From NCBI GenBank assembly GCA_963843535.1, contig CAWJKU010000001.1:1-64000 (forward strand): a DNA stretch of 64,000 nt. Direction: 5' to 3'. The stretch is from CAVUNY01 sp963843535. Lineage in GTDB: Bacteria > Chloroflexota > Anaerolineae > Anaerolineales > Anaerolineaceae. The notes below the pieces were generated by a model, which saw nothing but the letters and a program-made list of their open reading frames with translations, was not told the origin of the DNA and searched no databases. A program made the translations under genes and the position numbers. Below are positions 45,265-54,222 of this stretch, in pieces; positions within the stretch are counted from its first letter, which is position 1, and every line of letters begins with the position of its first letter.

Positions 45265-45293
45265 ACTATAGCACGGGTTTATTATGGTGTCAA
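45265..45293 (-). promoter_or_regulatory. Consensus sigma-70 promoter of lacI
   Basis: On the minus strand: perfect -35 TTGACA (45288-45293), 17-bp spacer, -10 TATAGT (45265-45270, 5/6). Transcription would begin near 45258, 100 nt before the lacI ATG, and pass through the operator palindrome. Confidence 0.8.
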
Positions 45294-45336
45294 GAGGCAC
45301 TCAGGAGTGAAGCAATGACAGATTTATCAAAAAGGA

Positions 45337-47339
45337 CTAAGGATTTGAGGTGGCGCAGCGGAAACCAATCCCATTGTTGCGGTTCGTAGGGGTGGTTGAA
45401 TCTCGAAATTCACTTTTCAACAACAAAAAGCCGACCGCCCAGGAACCGCCTTTATAAACTCGCGGCCCATTTTGTGCGGTATCATCCACCCATTCAAAAA
45501 CATTGCCTGCCATATCGAATATTTTGAAATAACTGGCCCCATTCGGGTAACTTGCCACGGGTACCGTATCCCCAATCCCGCTATCCGCAAAATTTAGCAA
45601 GGAAGGATCCGGGGCAGGGGAATCGCCCCAAGGATATATCCATCCATTGGGCCCTCGAGCACTTTTCTCCCATTCAGCTTCGCTGGGCAATCTTCTGTTT
45701 GCCCATTTGCAGTACTGCCATGCATCCTGCCAGCTCACCAGGACAACCGGATGATTCCCTTTATTGGTGATGGTAGTGCCGGCCCCTCCGGGTTGGCGCC
45801 AGGAGGCTCCTGAAATCTTGTTAAAAACCCCCGTTGGTAGACGTATGCCCAGCCATCCACTTCAGCGTTTGTTGTGTAATGAGTTTCTTCCTCAAACTTG
45901 GAAAACATGTCATTGGTTACCTCAGTGCGATCCATCCAGAAATCAGGTAGATTGCCACTGGTTTTAAATTCACCGAAGAAAAAATTTCCGGCTGGTATTT
46001 TTATTTCCGCCATCCCATCTTTCGGAGACACGACGACATTTGGGTCTGGCGAAGGAGAAGGTATGCTTGTCGAGGTGATTACAGTTGGGGCAGTTGTGAC
46101 GGCGGATGTTTGAGAGACACTGCTAGCAGTTTCAAGCGGCGCACTTGTACTGATTAATCCTGCGGCGGCTTTTGTGGAAGCAGTATCGTTCGTAGGTAAG
46201 GCAGCAGTTTTTGTGGCAGAAATGGGAATGCCAGAATTTGTGAGAAGGATTCCAATGATCAGCCCTATGATCAGGATACTGCCGAATATCGCCGCCGTTC
46301 TGGGTTTGGGCCAGGCAGGTTTGGGGACAGGCTGGGCCGGGAGCCGGACAGCGTCGGATGGCAGCGGCTGAGAGCTGAGCGACGCTTGAGCGGGAGGGTT
46401 GAAGATCGGCTGAGGGACGGCTTCCTGGTAGCCTGGCGGCATGGCAGAGGTGGCCTGATCGGCAGGCTCATACGAGGTTCGGTCGCGATCCTCAAAGGCC
46501 ATCTCCAGGGACTTGATCAGCTCCTGGGTGGTGGCAAAGCGGTCCCCCGGGTCCTTTTCGAGGCAGCGCAGCATGACCTGCTCCACCTCGGGCGAGACCT
46601 GCGGGTTGTAGGCCCTGACCGGCGGGGGCGACTGGTGAACCTGCTCCCAGCGCACCTTTTCGGCGGTGGAACCGGTGATTTGCGCGGCTTCACCGGTGAA
46701 AGGCCGTTCGCCTCCCGTCAGCAGCTCGAACAGGACAATCCCCAGGGAATAGACGTCGGTGGCGGGGCGCGGGCGCAGCCCCTGCACCAGCTCGGGGGCC
46801 ATGTAAGCGGGGGTGCCGGCCGAACCCAGGGAGGTGGCGGTGGTGGCGGTCTCCGACAGGCGGGAAATGCCAAAATCGGCCAGGAGCACCTTGCCCGAGG
46901 TTTCGATCATGATGTTGGCGGGTTTGACATCGCAGTGGATCACGCCCTGGTTGTGGGCATAGAAGAGGGCGGAGCAGACCGGCTGGAAGATTTCGAGGAT
47001 GCGTTCGGGGGTGAAGGGATTTTTATGCTGGTAGATCTCGCTGCGCAGGGACATCCCTTCGACGAAATCCATCAGGAAGAAGGTGAGTTGGTCGGCCTCG
47101 ACCAGGTCATAGAAGCGGACGATATGGGGATGGGTGAGGTTGCGCAGGGCCTGGGCTTCGCGCTTGAAACGGCGCAGGAAGACCAGGTCCTCGGCCAGAT
47201 CGGCATTGAGCAGCTTGAGGGCCAGGAAAGCGGCGCGTTGAGCGTCCCAGACCTGGTAGACCTCGGCCATCCCGCCGCTGCCGACGGACTTCTCAACTCG
47301 ATAGCGCTGATCGAGAACTTGCCCCGCTTGGAGTATCAT
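45337..47339 (-). pseudogene. Ser/Thr protein kinase with C-terminal FGE-type domain, copy 1 (frame break near 45838)
   Basis: A eukaryote-like kinase of about 667 residues once repaired. The kinase domain (10-275) has SVGSGGMAEVY, Lys42, HCDVKPAN (135-142), DFG (155-157) and APE (181-183). A Pro-rich linker leads to one membrane helix (about 349-371: FGSILIIGLIIGILL). A Ser/Thr-rich linker and an outside FGE/SUMF-type domain follow (FWMDRTEVTNDMFSKF, LPSEAEWEKSARG, YKGGSWAVG). One base is missing near 45838, between WAYVYQ and TGVFNKISGASW, so the FGE half is out of frame. The Cys pair used by real formylglycine enzymes is absent, so the domain is likely a sensor. The ATG at 47339 follows GGAGGGG. 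The first 350 codons nearly duplicate the kinase at 54125. Confidence 0.87.
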
Positions 47340-47352
47340 TTCCCCTCCTGCC
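46288..47352 (-). repeat. Duplicated kinase block, copy 1 (about 1,065 bp)
   Basis: Matches 53074-54138 without a gap at a constant offset of 6,786 bp and with only about ten mismatches by eye. It spans the ribosome site, the whole kinase domain and the linker, and stops abruptly at the membrane helix, where the two genes become unrelated in detail. This is the signature of recent duplication or gene conversion. Confidence 0.9.
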
Positions 47353-47375
47353 AGTCTTCCTTATATGATGAATTG

Positions 47376-47450
47376 GTCATTGCGAGGCCCGTTCTTTGGG
47401 CCGAAGCAATCTTTCTTGTCACGAGATTGCTTCGCTGCGCTCGCAATGAC
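47376..47450. repeat. CATTGCGAG-type REP palindrome, copy 2
   Basis: A 75-bp element running from GTCATTGCGAG to CTCGCAATGAC, with GGGCCGAAGCAATCT and AGATTGCTTCGC inside. It is the shorter relative of the copy at 19968-20091 and again sits next to the AAGCTGGT repeat family. Confidence 0.75.
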
Positions 47451-47458
47451 GGTTTCTC

Positions 47459-47492
47459 ATTTTGCGTGGTCCGCGCCAGCGCGACAGGCTTT
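47459..47492 (-). repeat. Short copy of the AAGCTGGT...CACGCAA repeat
   Basis: On the minus strand it reads AAGCCTGTCGCGCTGGCGCGG then ACCACGCAAAATG, i.e. the 5' element with the GC-rich middle deleted. It lies between REP copy 2 and the full copy C. Confidence 0.5.
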
Positions 47493-47495
47493 TTT

Positions 47496-47621
47496 GATGT
47501 TTGGGGGAGTTATTTGAAAATTGCTTCGCAATTTTCAAATAACTCCCCCAAACATCTTATTGCGTGGTCGCCGCCAGCCCTGGCCCCAGGGCGCCTGGGC
47601 CCAGGGGGCCGACCAGCTTAA
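47496..47621 (-). repeat. Full copy C of composite repeat with 29-bp perfect hairpin
   Basis: The largest palindrome of the window: arms 47496-47524 and 47528-47556 are 29 bp and perfectly complementary around TTC. The GC-rich block to 47621 (minus strand AAGCTGGTCGG ... CCAGGGCTGGCGG) matches copy A. It sits between the FHA-ABC gene (stop 47726) and the downstream kinase gene (start 47339), so it may terminate the former. Confidence 0.78.
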
Positions 47622-47725
47622 ATGAGAAAATTTTCGCGTTTTGCTCTGTGTTTGTGCTTCGTCAGGCAGCACTTTTCTCAGAATATGGTCATTATATACT
47701 CGACATTATAAGAGGACCGACGTTT

Positions 47726-50700
47726 TCAAATCACATCTTTTCGTTTCTGGAAAATAGTTAATAACACCAGCAGGCCAGCCAGGATAGCAGCCATGTTTAC
47801 CCAGCGTTCGGACACTGAGCCTTTAAACACATGGCCGTAACTGTCGTACATATTTTGCAATAATGATTCGGCCGAGCTGATTGCTTTCTGGCGCATCTCT
47901 TCATAGTCTGATCGCTCATCGATATATTGCGTCATTTGGGATTTATATTCATCAGCTTGATTTTGGCGGAGGGCGGCGAAATCATCGCCTTGTTTACTGC
48001 GTTGTTCGCCATAGGATTGGCCTTGTTTCTCGCTTGATTTGCTGTATTCATTGAGCTGTTTCTGGGTTGCATCCTGGTACTGTTTGCTCTGATTACGCGA
48101 ATCTTCAATGTATTTTTGGAAATTTTGTGGCAATAATGGGGTCGGCAGGGCAGTCGGCGAGGGAAGCAGGGTGGGCGTAGGGAGAGGGGTGGGCGAGGCA
48201 ATCGCGGTCGGAAAAGGGATGGCGGTTGGCATCATCGGTTCTATGGGGGCAGGCTGTTCCAGCCGGGCGGCGACGGAATCGTTATAGTATTTGTCCGAGA
48301 GAACCCCCGGAAAAGCAGCGCACTTCGAAAAGATACTCAGCCCCAGGCAGCTGCAGTTCCGCTTCTGGTCAATGGTCAGCGCTTTACGTTCATCGGTCGG
48401 CAAGGCCCAACAGGCATCTTTAATTAAGGGCTCCCCGATCCCCGACATGTTCATGAAACTCTCAAATGCCCAGCGGGTAGGCATTATCGAACTGATAGCT
48501 TCTCCGCCCGGGATCAGGTTTAGCGGCAGCAGGGCGCCGGAAAAGAGGAACTGTGGCACGAGCAGGGCAATGATCAGCAGCATGGCAGAATTTTGGTTTG
48601 GGGCGCTGGCTGAAATCATCAGCCCGATCATATAGCCGCACAAATTACATAAGAAAAGGGTAATGTACAGTTCTGCGTAAGTGCTGGGAAAAGGCAGGGT
48701 GGGGCGGTTAAGAACTACCTGCGTCAGCATAAACACCCCCGCCTGGTAAAGCGCCAGAGCCACCCCTACCCATACTTTTGAGAAAATGTAGGGCATCAGC
48801 ATCAAATTGACTACCCTCTCGCGCCGGTAAATATCTGCCTCTTTGACGATTTCACGTACGCTGGCGAGTGCCCCTACCAGCACGGCAATTAAGGCGGTCA
48901 TAAACCACATGCTGACAATTTTAAATGCATCACCTTGCACAGGATCATAGAGACGGTTACCCCAGATGAAATCCAGCAGGCCAATTGCGGGCGCCAGAGC
49001 CAGCATGAGCGCCAATGAGACCCGGTCTGATGAAAGAATTTTCAGATTGCGCTGCGATAAAATCAAGAATTGTTGAAAGGCCGAGACACGTGGGCGCTTT
49101 GTTGCGGCAGAATTTAATACTGGTTTGACAGGCAGTTCCTGTTGGGGCGAAATCCCAGGGATTTTTTCCGTTTGTCCTTTCGAGGCAGGCCGCATCCGTG
49201 AGGCCAGAAAACGCGCATTCCATTCTGCCGGCGTGCCGCGTTTTTCATCATTTAAGATACGGTAGATATCGTCGAACTCCATCGTTTTCTGCCGGACTTC
49301 TCGCTGGGTACGGAATTTATCGAAATAAGCTAAGGCTTCATCGGGTGCTCCAAAGAACACCAGGTAACCGCCCCGCGCCAAAAAAATCACTTTATCACAC
49401 AGCATCACGTTCTTCGTGGCGTGGGTTACTAAGATAACCGTTCGTCCCTGATCTGCCAGGTTACGCAACAGGTGCATCATGTCATATTCGGTTCCCGGAT
49501 CCAACCCGCTGGTAGGCTCATCCAGGAAGAACAAACGAGGCCGAGTGAGCAGCTCAACGCCGATGGATACTCGCTTTAACTGCCCCCCAGATAGGCGAGA
49601 AATCGGTATATCTTTTCGTTCCGTCAGGTCCAAATCTTTCAAGACTTGCAGCACGGCCAGCGTACGCTCCTCAGCGCTGGTATCGGCCGGCATGCGCAAG
49701 CGAGCCACGTACATTAAGGCACTGAAAGGGGTTAATTCTGAATGAACAATATCTTTCTGCGGCACATACCCCATATCATTGCGGAATTGGTCATAATGTT
49801 TATACAGCTCGGTGTTATTAACCAATACCTTGCCTTCCGTCGCGGGGGAATAACCACTCAAAACATTTAACAGGGTAGTCTTTCCTGAACCGCTCATGCC
49901 AACCACAGCCACAAACTCCATTGGCTTGATGCTTAAGTCGAGATTTTTTAGTAAGTTCAACCTGGATGAGACAAACTTATTTATTGAAACCGTTTCCAAC
50001 GTCAGGCCAGCATCCATTTGCCTTTGCAGGCTTAACCCGGTCAAAGTGAAAACATAGGGTCCAATTTGGATGCGGTCGCCATCTTTTAACCATACCTCGT
50101 GGTCAAGACGTTCGTTATTGATATATACCCCATTGGTGGAGTGCAGATCGCGAATCAGCACCCGCGCCCCCACACGTTCAATTTCCGCATGATATCTTGA
50201 TACCATCGGGTGTTCAAGCACAATTGTGTTATCGGTGATGCGCCCTATGGAGATTTTGGCCTGTGATTTCAAATCAAGAGAATACGGCGCCTCAACCAGC
50301 GGGAGATCTTCTGAGGAATGGAAAGAAGTCTTTAATTCATCCTCAAAGGGTTCTGATGATGGGGGGCAGGGGATTTCTACTGGAAGAGGGGGCAAAGAAC
50401 TTAATGCCTGAACTGGCGGGGCAGAACGGGTACGTCGATGAACCCATTGGACGGTAAACGCCCCCATGGTAAAACATTGTCCTGCAGCCAGGGGAATTGA
50501 TTTCCGCGGGGGGAGCGGGATGCCATTGATTTGGGTTCCGTTCGTGGAGCCTAAATCAGTAATGTACACTCCTTGAGGGGAAAACTGGATGCGAACGTGT
50601 TGGCGAGACACATTTTTTGCATCCAGGCGCAGATCACATTCGGGCGACCGGCCCAAAATAATCTGATCGTTAACTGGATGGTATTCTTGCCAGGTGCCTT

Positions 50701-50740
50701 GAAAAATGGTATAGCGAATGAGATATTCCCCCGCGGGCAT
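47726..50740 (-). CDS. FHA-FHA-ABC ATPase fused to ABC-2 permease with coiled-coil insertion
   Basis: A 1,004-residue fusion. Two FHA phosphothreonine-binding domains come first: GRSPECDLRLD, VSRQHVRI and DLGSTNGTQIN, then GRITDNTIVLEHPMVSRYHAEI and LHSTNGVYIN. The ABCG-like ATPase has Walker A GMSGSGKTT, signature LSGGQ and Walker B LFFLDEP. The ABC-2 membrane part has about six helices (LMLALAPAIGLLDF, LYITLFLCNLCGYMIGLM). Before the last helix is a Pro/Thr-rich linker and a roughly 110-residue Gln/Lys/Glu/Ser coiled coil (NQSKQYQDATQKQLNEYSK), which is unusual. The start is taken at 50740 (MPAGEYL) after GGAGG. FHA domains imply control by the kinases encoded alongside. Cargo is unknown. 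Confidence 0.9.
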   Translation of the reverse strand: MPAGEYLIRYTIFQGTWQEYHPVNDQIILGRSPECDLRLDAKNVSRQHVRIQFSPQGVYITDLGSTNGTQINGIPLPPRKSIPLAAGQCFTMGAFTVQWVHRRTRSAPPVQALSSLPPLPVEIPCPPSSEPFEDELKTSFHSSEDLPLVEAPYSLDLKSQAKISIGRITDNTIVLEHPMVSRYHAEIERVGARVLIRDLHSTNGVYINNERLDHEVWLKDGDRIQIGPYVFTLTGLSLQRQMDAGLTLETVSINKFVSSRLNLLKNLDLSIKPMEFVAVVGMSGSGKTTLLNVLSGYSPATEGKVLVNNTELYKHYDQFRNDMGYVPQKDIVHSELTPFSALMYVARLRMPADTSAEERTLAVLQVLKDLDLTERKDIPISRLSGGQLKRVSIGVELLTRPRLFFLDEPTSGLDPGTEYDMMHLLRNLADQGRTVILVTHATKNVMLCDKVIFLARGGYLVFFGAPDEALAYFDKFRTQREVRQKTMEFDDIYRILNDEKRGTPAEWNARFLASRMRPASKGQTEKIPGISPQQELPVKPVLNSAATKRPRVSAFQQFLILSQRNLKILSSDRVSLALMLALAPAIGLLDFIWGNRLYDPVQGDAFKIVSMWFMTALIAVLVGALASVREIVKEADIYRRERVVNLMLMPYIFSKVWVGVALALYQAGVFMLTQVVLNRPTLPFPSTYAELYITLFLCNLCGYMIGLMISASAPNQNSAMLLIIALLVPQFLFSGALLPLNLIPGGEAISSIMPTRWAFESFMNMSGIGEPLIKDACWALPTDERKALTIDQKRNCSCLGLSIFSKCAAFPGVLSDKYYNDSVAARLEQPAPIEPMMPTAIPFPTAIASPTPLPTPTLLPSPTALPTPLLPQNFQKYIEDSRNQSKQYQDATQKQLNEYSKSSEKQGQSYGEQRSKQGDDFAALRQNQADEYKSQMTQYIDERSDYEEMRQKAISSAESLLQNMYDSYGHVFKGSVSERWVNMAAILAGLLVLLTIFQKRKDVI

Positions 50741-50769
50741 TGTCCCCTCCAAACTACAGGTTTTTTAAT

Positions 50770-52017
50770 TTATGGGTAAACACAGCGGAATCCGATGCCA
50801 TCTGTGGAACCCTCAGGCAAGCCGCCATAACGCATCGTACTGCGGATCGCGCCGTAATCGTCGAACCAGCACCCACCGCGTAAGACCATTCTATCGCCGG
50901 CGCTCGGTCCATTTTGGATTTCGCGTCCATCGTCAGGCCGGTATGGATAGTCCCTGAAGATGCTTCTCGTCCACTCCCAGGCATTGCCAGCCATATCCAT
51001 CAGCCCATACGGGCTTTGCCCAGCCGGGAAGGCGCCCGCTGGAGAAGTGTAACGATAATCATCGTTCATGTCAGTACGCGACTGCGGCGCCGGCACGTTT
51101 TTATCGGCAGCATTCACAAGTTTATCGGTAGGCAAGGCATTTCCCCAAGGCCACAACCGCCCATCTTTTCCGCGAGCAGCTTTCTCCCATTCGGCTTCGC
51201 TGGGCAATCGCCCCCCAGTCCACTGGCAATAGGCATTGGCCGAATACCAGTTCATTTGAACGACCGGGTGATTTGCTAGCAAGGAAATTGAGCTGCCGGC
51301 TCCTTGTGGGGTACGCCAATTGGCTCCGGATATTGGGTTCAAAAGTCCATAAACCTCGGATGCCCCCAGCTTTTCAGCACCACTGATATATCCTGTCTGG
51401 CTGACAAATTCCTGGAACATCCTGTTGGTAACTTCAGTGCGGTCAATCCAATAGGACGGTAGATCCACGCTTCCACCTTGAGTCTCGTTTTCACAACCCA
51501 GGAATGTGCATTTATCGATGCCCATTGGGAAGCTGCCGGCTGGAATACACAGCATCACCATGCCATCTTTCGGACGGACCCAGGATTGGCCAATAGCCAT
51601 ACACTCGGGAGATCCGGTGGGAGTGTTTATGGGAATTTGAGCGGTCAATGTCAGGGTCGGCAAATTCGTTTTTGTCGGGGACTGAGTATTTAGTGCTGGT
51701 GTCTGAGAAATAACGGGTGTAAATGTCTTAATTGGCGTTTTTTCGGTTGGGGATGGAGTAAATTCTGGGAGAGCGGTGGCTGGCATCGGGGAAGAAGTGA
51801 TCTCCGGGGCGGGTCTGGAGCGGAGTGTACATCCGCCAAGAATTACAATGAGCGCAAGGCCAAATACGATGGTAATCGCGGTTTTCCATATCTTATTAGA
51901 TTTCATCTTGCCCGGGAGGAGCCGATTTATTGGGTGGGTTGATCCGGCTGGGTCAATCTGAAGGATATTGTATGCGGCATTTTCAGGCGGTTGAACGGGC
52001 AAGAATTTGGTAATCAC
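50770..52017 (-). CDS. Membrane-anchored FGE/SUMF-type domain protein without kinase
   Basis: A 415-residue protein starting at GTG 52017, with GGAGG overlapping the end of the upstream kinase gene (8 bp apart). A hydrophobic segment (residues 45-62, TIVFGLALIVILGGC) ends in a lipobox-like LGGC, so it is either a lipoprotein (if started at the internal Met) or an inner-membrane anchored protein. A Pro/Thr linker of about 70 residues is followed by the FGE-type domain: YWIDRTEVTNRMFQEFV, NHPVVQMNWYSANAYCQW, LPSEAEWEKAARG, MDMAGNAWEWT, LRGGCWFDDYG, GIGFRC. The paired active-site cysteines of true formylglycine enzymes are not there. It is probably the ligand-binding partner of the kinase sensor in the same operon. 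Confidence 0.88.
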   Translation of the reverse strand: MITKFLPVQPPENAAYNILQIDPAGSTHPINRLLPGKMKSNKIWKTAITIVFGLALIVILGGCTLRSRPAPEITSSPMPATALPEFTPSPTEKTPIKTFTPVISQTPALNTQSPTKTNLPTLTLTAQIPINTPTGSPECMAIGQSWVRPKDGMVMLCIPAGSFPMGIDKCTFLGCENETQGGSVDLPSYWIDRTEVTNRMFQEFVSQTGYISGAEKLGASEVYGLLNPISGANWRTPQGAGSSISLLANHPVVQMNWYSANAYCQWTGGRLPSEAEWEKAARGKDGRLWPWGNALPTDKLVNAADKNVPAPQSRTDMNDDYRYTSPAGAFPAGQSPYGLMDMAGNAWEWTRSIFRDYPYRPDDGREIQNGPSAGDRMVLRGGCWFDDYGAIRSTMRYGGLPEGSTDGIGFRCVYP

Positions 52018-52025
52018 CGCGCCTC

Positions 52026-54125
52026 CTAGCGATCGACAACACAGCGAAAACCAGTGCCATCCGTTGAAGCTTGAGCCATACCTTTATCCCGCCTTGTGCT
52101 GCGCACGGTGCCGTAATCCGTGTAAAAACTACCTCCACGTAAAACCATAAAATCACCTGTACCAGGTTGCGTTACAATCTCCCGACCATCGTCAGGGTTG
52201 TAGGGATATTGTTTCATCAGACTTCGCGTCCATTCAGTTACATTTCCTGCCATGTCGTGCAAGCCGTATGGGCTGTTACCAGCGGGATATGACCCAACAG
52301 GGGCTGTATAGCGAAAGCCATCCGTCTGGCCGGCAGCGTTAAGTAGTTTGATCCCCGGCATATTGCCGCCCCAGGGGAAGAGGCGCCCGTCGGTTCCGCG
52401 GGCAGCTTTTTCCCATTCAGCTTCGCTCGGTAATTTACCCCCAGCCCATCGGCAGTAGGCGTCTGCTGAGAACCAATTCATGTGGACCACTGGATGTTCG
52501 GCTAATGCCGCAATAGAACTACCAGGTCCTTGTGGAGAACGCCAGTTAGCCCCGTTTACCGGTTGGCTGACGCCGAATACTTCTGAAGCGCCCATCCGTT
52601 CTGCACCGGTCTCGAAACCCGTGTCGCTTACAAATTTTTGGAATTGATCATTCGTGACCTCAAACTGGTCAATCCAATATCCTGCCAATGATACATTCCC
52701 GCCATTGACTTCATTTTCACATCCGGCATAACCACAAGATTTTTGTCCGATCACAAAGCTTCCACCAGGCACGCAGACCATGGTCGATTTATCCTTTGGC
52801 CTGATCCAGTTTTGACCTGCGGAAGTGCATACCGGCGCGGCTGCGGGGGTGGAGCTTGCCAGGACCGTGAGGCGACTGGAGGATATCGTCGGAACAGGGG
52901 TAGGTTTGGATGTCAGGATTGGCTCGGATGTCGAGGTCGGCTGTGGAACATCCGTTGCAGTCGGGGTGGCAGTGAGGGTCGGGATGGGGGTCAGGGTGGG
53001 GGCCGGTGTGAAGAAACCTGTGCCTGACAGCATCATTCCCACCAACACGATGGCTAACAAGCAAAAACCCACTATCGCCGCCGTTCTGGGTTTGGGCCAG
53101 GCAGGTTTGGGGACAGGCTGGGCCGGGAGCCGGACAGCGTCGGATGGCAGCGGCTGAGAGCCAAGCGACGCTTGAGCGGGAGGGTTGAAGATCGGCTGTG
53201 GGACGGCTTCCTGGTAGCCTGGCGGCATGGCAGAGGTGGCCTGATCGGCAGGCTCATACGAGGTTCGGTCGCGATCCTCAAAGGCCATCTCCAGGGACTT
53301 GATCAGCTCCTGGGTGGTGGCAAAGCGGTCCCCCGGGTCCTTTTCGAGGCAGCGCAGCATGACCTGCTCCACCTCGGGCGAGACCTGCGGGTTGTAGGCC
53401 CTGACCGGCGGGGGCGACTGGTGAACCTGCTCCCAGCGCACCTTTTCGGCGGTGGAACCGGTGATTTGCGCGGCTTCACCGGTGAAAGGCCGTTCGCCTC
53501 CCGTCAGCAGCTCGAACAGGACAATCCCCAGGGAATAGACGTCGGTGGCGGGGCGCGGGCGCAGCCCCTGCACCAGCTCGGGGGCCATGTAAGCGGGGGT
53601 GCCGGCCGAACCCAGGGAGGTGGCGGTGGTGGCGGTCTCTGACAGGCGGGAAATGCCAAAATCGGCCAGGAGCACCTTGCCCGAGGTTTCGATCATGATG
53701 TTGGCGGGTTTGACATCGCAGTGGATCACGCCCTGGTTGTGGGCATAGAAGAGGGCGGAGCAGACCGGCTGGAAGATATCGAGGATGCGTTCGGGGGAGA
53801 AGGGATTTTTATGCTGGTAGATCTCGCTGCGCAGGGACATCCCTTCGACGAAATCCATCAGGAAGAAGGTGAGGTGGTCGGCCTCGACCAGGTCATAGAA
53901 GCGGACGATATGGGGATGGGTGAGGTTGCGCAGGGCCTGGGCTTCGCGCTTGAAACGGCGCAGGAAGACCAGATCTTCGGCCAGATCGGCATTGAGCAGC
54001 TTGAGGGCCAGGAAAGCGGCGCGTTGAGCGTCCCAGACCTGGTAGACCTCGGCCATCCCGCCGCTGCCGACGGACTTCTCAACTCGATAGCGCTGATCGA
54101 GAACTTGCCCCGCTTGGAGTATCAT
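52026..54125 (-). CDS. Ser/Thr protein kinase with C-terminal FGE-type domain, copy 2 (intact)
   Basis: The intact 699-residue version of the kinase-FGE architecture. The kinase domain is nearly identical to copy 1 (Lys42, HCDVKPAN, DFG, APE). After a Pro-rich linker, one helix (about 350-372, AIVGFCLLAIVLVGMML) crosses the membrane. A Thr/Pro linker of about 70 residues leads to the outside FGE-type domain: GQNWIRPKDKSTMVCVPGG, YWIDQFEVTNDQFQKF, EHPVVHMNWFSADAYCRWAG, LPSEAEWEKAARG, MAGNVTEWT, LRGGSFYTDYG, GTGFRC. The start at 54125 (MILQAGQVL) with GGAGGGG matches copy 1; the frame is open to 54197. It heads an operon with the FGE protein (8 bp apart) and the FHA-ABC fusion. An IS element ends 98 bp upstream of the start codon and may have altered its promoter. 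Confidence 0.93.
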   Translation of the reverse strand: MILQAGQVLDQRYRVEKSVGSGGMAEVYQVWDAQRAAFLALKLLNADLAEDLVFLRRFKREAQALRNLTHPHIVRFYDLVEADHLTFFLMDFVEGMSLRSEIYQHKNPFSPERILDIFQPVCSALFYAHNQGVIHCDVKPANIMIETSGKVLLADFGISRLSETATTATSLGSAGTPAYMAPELVQGLRPRPATDVYSLGIVLFELLTGGERPFTGEAAQITGSTAEKVRWEQVHQSPPPVRAYNPQVSPEVEQVMLRCLEKDPGDRFATTQELIKSLEMAFEDRDRTSYEPADQATSAMPPGYQEAVPQPIFNPPAQASLGSQPLPSDAVRLPAQPVPKPAWPKPRTAAIVGFCLLAIVLVGMMLSGTGFFTPAPTLTPIPTLTATPTATDVPQPTSTSEPILTSKPTPVPTISSSRLTVLASSTPAAAPVCTSAGQNWIRPKDKSTMVCVPGGSFVIGQKSCGYAGCENEVNGGNVSLAGYWIDQFEVTNDQFQKFVSDTGFETGAERMGASEVFGVSQPVNGANWRSPQGPGSSIAALAEHPVVHMNWFSADAYCRWAGGKLPSEAEWEKAARGTDGRLFPWGGNMPGIKLLNAAGQTDGFRYTAPVGSYPAGNSPYGLHDMAGNVTEWTRSLMKQYPYNPDDGREIVTQPGTGDFMVLRGGSFYTDYGTVRSTRRDKGMAQASTDGTGFRCVVDR

Positions 54126-54138
54126 TTCCCCTCCTGCC
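53074..54138 (-). repeat. Duplicated kinase block, copy 2 (about 1,065 bp)
   Basis: The partner of 46288-47352. Flanking sequences on both sides differ: upstream GCC then AGTC versus GACC, downstream different membrane helices. The sequence beyond the helix is related only at the protein-family level. Confidence 0.9.
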
Positions 54139-54222
54139 GACCTTCGTGTAAATTGAAGGATTTTATTTTTGTCCGCAACCAGCCCTGAGTTGGTCACTTA
54201 AAAAAGACTTTAATATTATATA

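Noticed and set aside
46386..47621. 411-codon open frame antisense to kinase copy 1
   Set aside because: Antisense to a clear kinase domain, runs into repeat DNA, and has an almost identical shadow in copy 2.
45337..54125. Diversity-generating retroelement acting on the FGE (C-type lectin fold) domains
   Set aside because: The fold is a common target of such elements, but there is no reverse transcriptase and I see no template repeat matching any FGE C-terminus in the window.
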